Position numbers and translations under genes: made by a program. From Himantopus leucocephalus (lineage: Eukaryota; Chordata; Aves; Charadriiformes; Recurvirostridae), in the NCBI GenBank assembly GCA_003993805.1, contig RSEF01000002.1, positions 72,129,878-72,193,877 of the forward strand: a stretch of DNA of 64,000 nucleotides, written 5' to 3'. Every line of letters begins with the position of its first letter. The first letter of the stretch is position 1. Under the pieces are notes generated by a model. That model was not told the DNA's origin. It saw only the letters and a program-made list of their open reading frames with translations, and did no database searches. Shown piece by piece: positions 53,921-64,000 of the stretch.

Positions 53921-54607
53921 TTTGTTGATGGCACCAAGCTGAGTGGTGTGGTTGACATGCCTGAGGGAAGGGATGCCACCTGGAGGGACCTGGACAAGCT
54001 TGAGAAGTGGGCCCCTATAAACCTCATGAGGTTCAACAAGATCAAGTGCGAGGTCCTGCACCTGGGTCAGGGCAACACCTGGTATTGATACAGGCTGGGG
54101 AAAGAAGGGCTTGAGAGCAGCTCTGCTGCAATGGACTTGGGGGTACTGGTGGATGAAAAGCTGGACATGAACAAGCAATGTGCGCTCACAGCCCAGAAAG
54201 CCAACAGTGTCTTGGGCTGCGTGAAAAGAATTGGGGCCAGCAGGTCGAGGGAGGTGATTCTGCCCCNNNNNNNNNNNNNNNNNNNNNNNNNNNNNNNNNN
54301 NNNNNNNNNNNNNNNNNNNNNNNNNNNNNNNNNNNNNNNNNNNNNNNNNNNNNNNNNNNNNNNNNNAAGAGGGTAGATTTAGACTAGATGTAAGGAAGAA
54401 ATTTTTCACAATGAGGGTGGTGAAATGCTGGAACTGATTGCTGAGAGACGTGATAGATGCCCCATCCCTGGAAACATTCATGGTCAGGCTGGATGGGGCT
54501 CTGGGCAACCTAATCTAGTTGAAGATGTCCCTGATCATTGCAGGGGTGTTTGACCAGATAACCTTTAAAGGTCCCTTCCAACCCAAACTATTTTATGATT
54601 CCATGAT
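53921..54607 (+). mobile_element. CR1 LINE, 5'-truncated ORF2 end and 3' tail
   Basis: The plus strand encodes the C-terminal part of CR1 ORF2, the reverse transcriptase of this avian non-LTR retrotransposon. It starts right at the catalytic FADD box, which here reads FVDG (53921-53932), so a catalytic aspartate is lost. Recognisable pieces follow in frame: [32 protein letters not shown] and SREVILP. An in-frame TGA lies at 54086-54088. A 100-N gap (54267-54366) removes the next part. After it come RLDVRKKFF, a second in-frame TGA (54435-54437), the final residues ending at TAG 54516-54518, and the 3' tail with GGTCCCTTCCAACC and a TATGATTCCATGAT end. The copy is dead. The part before the FADD box is absent from the locus. 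Confidence 0.93.
54267..54366. other. Assembly gap of 100 N
   Basis: Exactly 100 N characters fall inside the CR1 copy. A round number suggests a placeholder. From the usual spacing of the ORF2 blocks on either side I would expect several hundred missing bases, unless the copy is deleted. Confidence 0.98.
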
Positions 54608-57600
54608 AGAAGAGTAAAAGGAGTCTCAAAGAGGCCAGACCATGGCAAAAGTCTTGCTTCTTCACCCTCCAAAGTAAAGCAGTCAAAGCAAATACAAATG
54701 CTACTGTTTCAGAATGGCTGTTTGCAGAGCACTCACCTTCCTGACCTGTCTCCTGGGCCATTTGAGTGTAAGACAACAGCTTAAAACTGATTAATTACAC
54801 ATTTCTAGGGTACCAATAGACAAATAAAATATTGAAGAGGGGGGGTGCAGCTATGAGTCCCTCATACCCAAATAGTGAAGCTAGCAGTCCAGCCATCTCT
54901 GTACCAATATAACAATACTTCCTCTTACAGCTCCTCATATTATGAATGGAGCCTAAAATGTGTCCGCCTGACAGGGGAAAGTAAGAGAGGAAGACGGGGA
55001 AATGGACAGGAATGGGAGGAAAAGAATAACAACAATGCAGTGCTTTGAAAAGGTAGGCTTGACTCCAGCTTAACTTCAAACACCCCTGAGCTGCGCGGTG
55101 GCTCAGCAGCTGGGAGGTTTTCCTAATTATGTTGTGCATTGTGCTGGAGTGGCTTCTACTGCTGTGATACAGCCATGCTGCTGAAGACTCCGGGGAATTA
55201 CCTTGGTATTTAATTTGTTGTTATGAAAACAGTGAGTTTGACTGCAGCAAGAATAGTTTCTTCCCAAACAGTTACCAGAATCCTATTGTTGTTCTCCTTC
55301 TTGTTGACCTTTTTGCTGGTTTTGCGATTATAATAATGATTTTCCCGGCTTTGCTATCTTGAATTTGTTTGACTTATATTGTGCCAGGAACTCAGAAGGG
55401 GAAAAAGCAGCCCATCTCAGGCAGAAGTTCTGCTAAAAGAAAGATTTCTAGAAAAGTAATTTTTTTGAATGGAATTGTGATGGGAAGAGCAAAATTTTCC
55501 TTGCTTTAAGCATTTTAATTGCATATGACCATAGGAAACATAGGGCCCATTTTCAGCCCTAGTATTGTGCTGCTACCACACAAGCTGTTCAATTGTGGTT
55601 TTTTAAAATTACACTAGAAGCAAATACTACTTCTTTTAGAATGTAAAGGCTGTGAAAAAGTCTTATAATGATTTTTATCTGTAACTTTGCTGAGATCAAG
55701 GACTTCCTTGTTAGGTTTTTTTTTCCTCTTTTCTGAGGGTATTTACTGGGCTTTCTACGCTACCTGCCCCCCTACATAAGATTCTGAAATGAAGAGAAAA
55801 GCCCTCAAAAAGCAGGTCACAAGTCTGCTTTGGATAGCTACAAATAGGCTTTACTCAGGATCCTGTTTGCAGCGTCTCCGTGTGAAATCTTTCATTGACC
55901 TCCCGTGGAGGTAAGGGTCAGGTAAGTCTGGTTTAGGCCATGTTTTACCCACTTGTGTCGCAGAGGACAATGGCATGACAAAATCATTTCCAGTTCTCTT
56001 TTCCCCTGTCTTCAGAGACCCAGAGTTTAATTTCTCAGAGTGCCCAAGACAGTGGCAATCTTAGGAAGGTTCTGTCTTGGCTGGCGCAGAAATAAAATTT
56101 TTGTAAAATTATCTGGCTATGAAATACGGTAGCAGGGCAGCTGCATGAGCTCCACTTTGCCCTCTGCTAGTGGCCCATGACATTTTCACAAGCGAGTGTG
56201 TAACTGTGCCTCCTTCTCCGTTCAGCCCATGTCCCCCCTTGTATTTTAATGTCTTGCATGATATCCAATACACAAGCAGCAAGCTAAAACCTAGTGAAAA
56301 TGTCTGTTAACGTAGACACAGATTTGTGTAAATTTATGATGCTATTTTGAAAGCCAATTATAATAATGAAATAATATAAAATTATTCTTACATTTCCTAC
56401 CATAAATGTTCTTTATTGTAGATTGTTGACTATATTTGAGGTGACATTTGCATACAAAACTATGCACCACTGTGATAAGATAACATAGTCATTATGATGC
56501 TATTTGCTGTGTTTGTACAGTATGCTGATTCAGTTCCTGCTCATTACTTTTACTTTACTACTTATGGCTGTGTTTAAAAAAAAAACCCAAACAACAAAAC
56601 ACAGAAAAGTAGTAAATTTTTTTGAATTTGCATATGAAACTATGTTATCTGTGCTCTGCAAAGCTTACATTTTAATTGACATTTCTTATCTGCAAGGACA
56701 TACTTTTCTACAATAAGGGCAGTGTGCCATAAGCTACTTATGAAAGTCCTATTAGGAGACAATTCTTTTAATTATTTTTTTATACATATTAACATTATAG
56801 TACTGCTGAAAACATACTATTCACTTCAGGAATACACAAAAGACCTCTTCATCCTACACCCAGTGCTCCCAAGAGAGCCTGCAATCCACAGAGACAAAGC
56901 CAGCAGGGAACAACCAAAGAAGCGCACAGGAGCTGGGAAATCAGTGTGGCTCCAAGAAAACACAAACACAGCCTTGAATACATTATGTTAGGACCTAGAT
57001 GAACAAACTATAGGACTATCCTGTCTACTGTATGCATTTTGTTCTTAAATAACATTAATCTAAGTGAAAGAAGGCAAACATTAATTGCTGGTTTGCCACC
57101 ACCTCTTCCAGCAATGGTGTCATTTTGACATATTTCTGTAAAAAAGAATGCTTTACTTTATAGATTCTTTCTTGAATTTTGCATGTAGTAGTCATATATA
57201 CACTGTTACCACAGACGCTGTAAAGATGGACTTTAGGTGCCCCATTACAGACTTTCTATTATTTTGTTACCAAAGGTACCAGCTCACGTTAGCTTCTTTT
57301 TTTCCACAGGGTTATTTGCATGGATATTCACAGTAGCAGATTTTAGCATAATGTGGGTGAAATAGTTCAAGAAGAGAAAGGTGCCTCTGCAGTTTAATGA
57401 AAGAGTCCAAGCTCTGCGTGAAGAGGCCACAGAACTACACTCATTTGTTATTTTGCTCCATTTTCCTCGGCAGCACAATCTAATACTCATCCTCGCAGTG
57501 CAGATGGAAATGACTCAATAAATCTCCACCTGGGGAATATCAAAACCTAGACAGAGATGAAATATTGCTGAAAGAGAGGGAGAGAGATATTTAACAGAAA

Positions 57601-58559
57601 ATCAAGAAAACAAGTCTGGTGCTGGAATAGAGTTTATATAATATGCCGGTCTTCCTCCCTCCTCCTCCCCTGGGTTGCCTGAAACCCACGTTGAGCATGG
57701 GTGTTCATTTATTTCAGACTCCTGGAATTTAAGTTCATGTACTGGAAAGTGAGAATGATTTTATAGAGCTGTGACTCATCTCGAGGCACAGAAGAAAACA
57801 CTTTTACCTAGACTCTGGCCTTGCTCAAAGACCATTTCTCAAGCGCGGTCTTGCAATCAATGGCTTTGAGAAAACATTTGGATCCCTGCTACCAGACCCG
57901 GGCAGTGGACACCAACCCAACCAAACCTCTTCTGGCAAAAGGCTCCATCCTGCAAGACCACTGAGACTTCAGACCTCGATGCAGTGAATGGTGAAACTAA
58001 ACCAAACACTGCCCTTCCTAACGGCCTTTTGGATGCTGTCCTCAAGCGGTAAGAACAAACCCAAAATATTGTCAGAGCAGAAGGCTATTCTATGCCTGTT
58101 GCCAAACAAAATGTTCTCAGCACTCTGGTAAGATTTCTGGGAAAGGATTTTTCTCTTCACAGAAAGGTCTTCTTAACATTTTGCAGAGCAACTGTCAGGC
58201 AGTTGACTGCTTTGATTTTTCAGTTCTGTCAGCATTTTCTTGCTGTGTGTCCACTGGCACATGGAGGTAGCAAATGCAGGTGATCTGCTTAAATACCAGG
58301 TGCCACAAGAGGGAAGACCCAGGAGACAGGAAGCTCTTCCCACCACCCTTCGCTGCCTTTCAGCTGGGCTTTTGCTACAGTGGTGCACAAGATAAATGAG
58401 ATGGGGGAAAGCCACGTGTTTGACTGCACAGGTGAGGTAGGGAAGCAAACCCCAAGCCCTTAGCCCAGCCTCCAGCTGATGTTTTCTGCCTCATGTGCCA
58501 GCACTCAGTTTAGGAGCTGCTTCGTTGCATAGTTCAAGGCAAGAGTTATCTTTCAGTTG
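54608..58559. other. Non-coding DNA
   Basis: No gene is supported. Frames are under 115 codons. At 56158-56175 the sequence GCCCTCTGCTAGTGGCC resembles a CTCF site but has spacing that fits poorly. Confidence 0.6.
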
Positions 58560-58645
58560 TGTGTTTGTACAGCACCAAACACAGTAAAGCCCTTCTTGAC
58601 TGCAGCTTGGAAACATTATCACAACACAAATAGTAAATAATAATC
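58560..58645 (+). mobile_element. Old sauropsid repeat 3' tail
   Basis: TGTGTTTGTACAGCACC, then CACAGTAAAGCCC, and a CACAAATAGTAAATAATAAT end match a tail that is very common in turtle, crocodile and bird genomes (tttgtacagcgcctagcacaatggggccc ... aatacaaataataaataat). I recognise the tail but cannot name the family with confidence; it is probably SINE/LINE-derived. Confidence 0.55.
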
Positions 58646-59474
58646 AGGTTAAAGATAGCACTGAATTAAACCAGAGCAATATGTCTATTGGAGACCAAAT
58701 GGTACAGAGTGCCAGCTCAGGCAACTGGCTCTCAAAATTGAAAGAGAACATTCCTCTGTGGTAAAATAAACACTATTCTTTTTCTCCTGAGCTAGATAAA
58801 GCATTGTGCGTTTCTGATAAATCCATATGGTTTGCTTGCTTGCAGAGGAAAGCATGAAGAACAACAATTCCCCAGATTTCTTCCTCAGAAGTTGCATTAT
58901 CAATAAATGCCTGTGATATCAGTCGGGTTCTTTAGCCCACACATCCGGCCAGTATCTTAATTGCAATAACTTCACGTCCCAAAAAGCCAATGCAGTGATA
59001 TACAAGGGACCTGATTCCAACCCCTAACCTCTCAGAGCCCGGAAAGTCTTTCAGCATTCCTGCAAACTTACATAAGAGAGAAGGAGCAGATAACATTGTA
59101 TGCTTGCAGTTAAACATGCAGGATGCTTGTGCCCCCTTGCAGAAAGGAGTGAAAGAATGGCCTTTTAGGAAGTCGTTCTGAATTAGAAAATGGCCTTACA
59201 ACTTAAGAATTTGGAGTGCAAAACCAAAGACCCCTGGGACTGAACAAATTGTTTTTTCAACTTTCCAAAATTACTTCTTTGCACTTTTTCCTATAGTCTG
59301 ACAACCGAAAACCTAGTGAATTAACAGACAAAATACTCTGTCATCTTTATACATACTGAGCTAGGCCTTACCAACAGCATCATACAAAGTGGACAGAGGA
59401 CAGGCCCGACTTATCCTTAAGTGGAGAAGGAAATTCTCTTGACTTCAAATGTTTCCTTTAATTTATTTTACCTT
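58646..59474. other. Non-coding DNA upstream of an old CR1
   Basis: No gene was recognised. The last 100 bases may be further decayed CR1, but I cannot align them by eye. Confidence 0.55.
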
Positions 59475-60785
59475 TAGAATTGGGAACTACAGACCAGAAC
59501 TGGGAAGCCAGACTAGTCTGGCTTCCATGCCTGAGAAGATGATAGATGGCCTTATGCATCTCTTGGGAAAGAGTCTTCTGGGACAGGGGTGCCTGTTTCT
59601 GGGTCTCTAGGAGGGTGTCGGTAGCATGAGGGTGAAAGGAATCCTATCAGTGCAATTTTCAAAAACACCTGATTTTTCAAAAGCCATTTACAAGGTTCCA
59701 CACTAAAGGTATTGAAGAAAGTAACTGGCAGAGGGTTACATTCAGCAGTAGAGAGTCCCCAGGAATGGGTGCTGCATCTTTATTGACAATGAAGAGGAGA
59801 GAAAGGAGTCAATCATAAAATGGGCAAGTTTGCAAGTAATACTAAGCAGTTCTCCATAGGCAAATGTCATGCCAGGTTCAGAAGGACCACGTGAGTGGAC
59901 AAAAAGGTGGCAGATGAGGTCCAGGTAGGCAAATTAAAGGTAATGCATCTTTTGAGAAATATTCTAAACCATGCCTTCATGATGCTGAACTCAGGTAGCT
60001 CCAGCACAGGAAAGAGAGGTTGGCATCATCAGTGGCAGTTCTCCGACATCACCTGCTCAGTGTGCAGCGGTGGCCAAAAGAGCCAGCAAAGCACCAGGCA
60101 TCACAAGGAAGGATAAGAATAACGAGAGATAGAGTGCCATTTTCCTGCTACAGAAACTGCTGTAGTGGCAATACCTCCAGTATGTTGTGTGCTTCTGCAT
60201 CTTGAGGAGGATATAGCGGAGGTAGACGAGGTCCAGAGAAGGGCAAGGAAAACAGCTTAGAGACTGCTGATTTCATGGTATCTTATGAAGAGGCACTAAA
60301 AAAGATTGAATTGCTTCAATTTGGTGAGAAGGTGGGGGTGTGAGGGGGGACATGGTAAAAACTTATAAAATTGCAAAGGTGGTGGATTAGATGAAGGAAG
60401 AAGGGTTATTTACCAAATTCCTTAATGCTGGAAGTGGGGGATGCTTGCTGAAACTAGCAAGAAATCAGTTTAACACAGATAAAAGTGTATACTTCTCTTA
60501 TGTGGTTAGCAATGAAGTTCTGGGATTTGTTACCACAGAAAGTTTCAGGCAGACATCAGACAAAAACAATGACAGCAGGTCCACAAGTAAAGGTCAAAAG
60601 AAACTGTCCCCTACCATCCCTAATACATCCATTGTGGGTCATGGAGGAGAATGAGCAGAAGAGACCACAGAAAGTGGTCAGGTCCATTCACTGTCTTTGA
60701 ATAGCATGACCTATTTATTGCCACTCTCTGAGATGCAATATAGGGCTAGACGGACTGCTGATCTGATGCAGTACATCTCTCAAGC
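59475..60785 (+). mobile_element. Ancient, decayed CR1-type LINE (reverse transcriptase remnants and 3' end)
   Basis: Conceptual translation in shifting plus frames gives the reverse-transcriptase blocks of an old CR1 in order. They are GNYRP followed by SLASMPEKM (about 59481-59550), DFSKA then KVPH (59671-59703, the DFxKAFDxVPH box with the key Asp changed), VESPQEW (59748-59768, from the SGVPQGS box), KFASNTK (59826-59846, from the FADD box with both Asp lost), GKLKVMHL (59928-59951) and NHAFMML. Then come thumb-like sequence and a 3' end with GGGCTAGACGGAC and CTGATCTGATGCAGTA (60751-60775). Stops and frameshifts are many. The spacing between the DFSKA and SPQ boxes is too short, so there is an internal deletion. 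It is far more diverged than the CR1 at 53.9 kb. Confidence 0.8.
59503..59526. repeat. Perfect 24-bp palindrome
   Basis: The half-site GGAAGCCAGACT (59503-59514) is followed directly by its exact reverse complement AGTCTGGCTTCC (59515-59526), with no spacer. It sits inside the old CR1 between its NYRP and SLASMP pieces. Confidence 0.97.
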
Positions 60786-63700
60786 AGAGACAAATAAATA
60801 GTGATTTTCAAAGCTGTGGAGGGTAAACAGACACATCTTTCATTGATGTTTTATCTAAATGTTTTAGGCTGCTTTAAAAAGTTCTGCTCCACTTTACACG
60901 CCAGGTGAGTCTTCAGGACTGGACTCATTGGCAGCAGCCAATGCTGTTTACTGCCACGTGGGCACGGTTTGCTCCCCTTCCTCTTGTTCCTTTGCTTCCA
61001 GTTGTTATTTGATTTGCAACAAGAGCTCCACAGCACTGTTTCTCTGTCAGTTTGCAGCTAGAAGAGCTTCTTTTGGGATGACTTGAGTATGGAATAATTC
61101 AAAATTTGATATATTTTTTTTTCAGGGATAGGGGAGGTAGAAAGTTTTCAATCTGTTGATGTGCAGCAGCACCATTATATAAGGTATGGGCTTGTATCAA
61201 AGACTTCCTGTTTAGAAGCCATGAGGAAGAGTGCTGCTGCACTCAAAGAGGTGTCCTTTTGGTTATGTTTTCTTTTAAATTACTTTTGCATGTGTTAATG
61301 CCACTGAATTTATGGGTATATAAAAGAACACAGAAGTGAGATGGCATCACTGTACTTCAGTTAGTAATGAGGGTAGTTAATTACTACACAATTTAAGGGT
61401 AAGTAATTCTTATTTGAGAAATTTTTGGAAGGGGTCAGGATGAGGGTCATCTTGCAGATTTTGGTGAGCTAAGGGTCTAACAATACTTGAGTTTGGCAAA
61501 GGGGAATAGTGTCTTCCGGACCTGAAAGTTCGCCTTGGACTTTTCCCTAGGGCTGTAGTTTTGCTCTTCTTTGTCATCCTTGAGACCGTTATTAGCACCT
61601 ATAGGGATTTCTGCATTTTGTTGCACTCCTAGGATATTCCTTGGCTGTGTGGGGCAGGTGGTACTTTACACTGTAATTCCTCGATGCTTGCATGGTCCCT
61701 GTGAAAAGGGACCAAGGGCAGGGGTAAAATGCTATTGAAGGATCCCTGGCATAGAGAGAGGAAAGTTTGAGTGTTATTTCAATGCAACAAAAAATGCGTA
61801 TCCCGTTCTGATTACTATTTGTCTATTGTTGGTAAATGCAAGCATTACCAGCTTTAAAAGGCTGATCTAACCTAAAAGATAGGACTGTAGTTCATTTTGT
61901 GAAATCTCAGTTAAGAGAAAGTGGTATCAATGCAGTGAGATCATATCCTGAAGTCAGAGTTTGATACTCAGTTTCAAAGCAGAAGAAATTTTCCTATTTG
62001 TTGCCTAGACGAAGTAGTTTTTACAATAATGAAATATTTTTATAGCAGAAGGAAGCAAGTTCTTGAATTTAAATATGCCAGCTTAGCAATAATTTTGGTG
62101 TGATCTAAAGTTAGCATCAAGAGCTTCTCTCTAATTACAATGGGTAACTGTTGTATTAAATGTATTAACGATCTCACATTTTATGTGACTTATTACTGCT
62201 ATTGTTAAGGGTTGGATCTTGTTACCAGAGTGCTACATAAGCCCTTTAAAAAAAAAAAAAAAGTAAGTTCTTTTTCTTGCCCAAAATAGTCCAACCTTTT
62301 GTCCAAAGCCATATGAGCAATGTATCTGGACCATATGTATCAATATGAGACAAAACAGAAGATTAAATGTGCTGACTACCCGGCCAGTTCTGAGTGTTTG
62401 TAGGAAGTACGGGACAGGCAAACGTGTGGGTTGCGTTAAGTCTTTAGTTTTTACACTTCTGAAAATCTAAGCAATACTTCTAGTGGTTGTTAAGAAGGAA
62501 TTTGCTTCTTCCTGGCGCTTATTCTGATCTACCAGGTGTGTGTGGTCTCTTCCCTTTCTGAGGTTGCCCTTTTGTTCTGACTTCTTTAGCCAAAAAAAAA
62601 AAAAGGCATCTGGACAGCTTTAGTCTGTTAAATAGTCCACATTACTTACACGGCTACTCTCGTCACTGACCCTTAACAGTTTAGTAGCTATGAACTTTAA
62701 GAGGCTCAGTCTTAATCTTCTGTCTTCAAAGGAGCCAGAGCTGCTGCAGAATGTGGCCTTTTGATTGTGGCTTTCCCTGAATTTTAGAAACCCACCTTTG
62801 TCAGCTGGTCACTTCCATGCTTTTATCTAGATGCCGACAACAGTAAAATTAACGTAAATTACATAGACTTGTCTGAGGGCTTTCATTACTCCTTGACGCT
62901 TTGCTCTCCTCTTGGCACGAGCTGTCTCAAACAGTGTGTTAAATAGCAGGCTGCTACCTAAGGGACAAAATGTTCAGAATCCTTGGATGCACAGCCCAGA
63001 GAAAATATGCTGGCCAAGGAGCGCTCCAGCTCAAGAGTACGGCTTCTGTATCTTTACTCTGAAGTGAGGAAAGGTGGCATGCAAGTGATGTGATGAAACT
63101 GTCTCAATATGTGGTTTCACGGACTGTCTTTCTGTAACCTGCACAGGTGTCAAGACTGGACCCAAAGGAAGCTCATTATTTAGGGAAAAGAGTCATTTTG
63201 AGCAAGACGGGGCTGTTGGGCTGGTGATCTCAGTAGATTTTTTTTCCCCCCCTAGGGACAGTAGTGTTCAACAGTGGTTTCACACGGGTACTGTTTCCCA
63301 TTTCTTAGTCTCCTTGATTTCTTTGGAGCACTGTGCTCTGGGCAGTAAGCATAGAGGAGAACTGTGGACATGGTCTCAACCTAGGCTCATTCAAAGAGCA
63401 TCCACAATACTGATATTTAAGGGTTGTGAATTTGATCCTTTCCTAGTGCTGTAAGATGCACGTGAGTATCTCTATGGCATACAGAACGCTGCACGCCTGC
63501 TGCACGTGAGAGCTCGGTACCACAGAGAATATTTTTCTCCCTAGGGACAGCTGCATGTAAACTTCCTTCAGGCTTCCCTGGAGGTATTGTTGCTCTTTCC
63601 CACTTCTGCTACAGATGGCAACAGCCATCAAGCATGGGGTAAACACAGGGATGTTCACTCCCATCACTCTCTGGGACAAGTGGCTAAGATGTCAGCTTAC

Positions 63701-63954
63701 AAAAACTTAAAAAAAAAAAAAAATGGAGGCGGGGGGAGAGGATCACATTATCACATTGTAAAAATAGTTTCCTCGCTGTATCTTGACTCCAGAGTGTAGA
63801 CCAAGGTGTTAACTATTGGTAATGTAGTGCACTGGAATCATGTATGGACACCACTGCTGTCCTGTCTCCAGGAGCACCAGAGATGCATGTGAGCCCTTGG
63901 ATGCTCACACGAACACCAGTGGCTGCAGTTGGGGAAGGCTTGCAGGATCAAGCT
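60786..63954. other. Non-coding DNA
   Basis: No gene or classifiable repeat was recognised. Poly-A runs lie at about 62248-62262, 62591-62604 and 63709-63723. A TATATAAAAG word at 61317-61326 looks like a TATA box, but nothing else supports a promoter. Confidence 0.6.
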
Positions 63955-64000
63955 GCAAGGACTTGTGGGCTGCAAGGGTCTCTGTANGCAAGGACTTGTG
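63955..64000. other. Start of a duplicated contig end around N (assembly artefact)
   Basis: After the N at 63987 the last 13 bases (63988-64000, GCAAGGACTTGTG) repeat 63955-63967 exactly. This matches the pattern at the two earlier joins; the rest of the second copy lies beyond the window. Confidence 0.8.

Noticed and set aside
53918..54508. 196-codon minus-strand open frame
   Set aside because: It is antisense to the CR1 ORF2 remnant and runs through 100 N characters, so it is not a gene.
56158..56175. Second CTCF-like sequence GCCCTCTGCTAGTGGCC
   Set aside because: The two halves of the motif are out of register by about three bases, so no single alignment fits the core well.
61317..61326. 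TATATAAAAG, a good TATA-box word
   Set aside because: Common in AT-rich DNA; no exon, initiator or CpG support downstream.
1..64000. Endogenous retrovirus or LTR element
   Set aside because: No paired LTRs, primer-binding site, or gag/pol/env-like frame was recognised; the only reverse-transcriptase remnants are CR1 LINE type.

Overview
The window looks like bird nuclear DNA. The evidence is its interspersed repeats. Four are CR1 LINE pieces, three of them carrying the CR1 3' tail typical of avian genomes (an ATTCTATGA-like end, or its complement TCATAGAAT on reversed copies). Several others are very old MIR/L2-like fragments of the kind found across sauropsids. The overall repeat load is low, as expected for a bird. 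I cannot name the species.

I found no protein-coding gene, no exon I can recognise, no tRNA or rRNA gene, no CRISPR array and no retroviral provirus. All open frames are short. The longest gap-free one has 172 codons, and it overlaps open frames on the other strand. None resembles a known protein family. The simplest reading is a stretch of gene desert, or the inside of a very large intron, in a draft assembly.

Layout: 1-22,400 is featureless single-copy DNA with a few microsatellites and an AT-rich, enhancer-like block at about 3.3-3.8 kb. The interval 22,400-26,600 is repeat-free and looks most like conserved non-coding DNA, with an octamer and TAATTA sites. From 26.6 to 37.7 kb there are scattered old repeats, two assembly duplications around single N characters, and a compact CpG-bearing patch at 32.6 kb with a strong CTCF-like and a YY1-like match. 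At 40.1-41.3 kb there is a GC- and CpG-richer patch. From 41.5 to 53 kb the DNA is again mostly unique and AT-rich. At 53.2-54.6 kb two CR1 copies lie tail-outward, and the second is interrupted by a 100-N gap. At 59.5-60.8 kb a much older CR1 keeps recognisable reverse-transcriptase blocks and contains a perfect 24-bp palindrome. The last bases repeat upstream sequence after an N, another assembly join.

No genes work together here. The only protein-derived material is dead LINE ORF2. I did not see a previously undescribed system. The most useful results are the assembly artefacts, the dated CR1 fragments and a few candidate regulatory blocks that need alignment to test.
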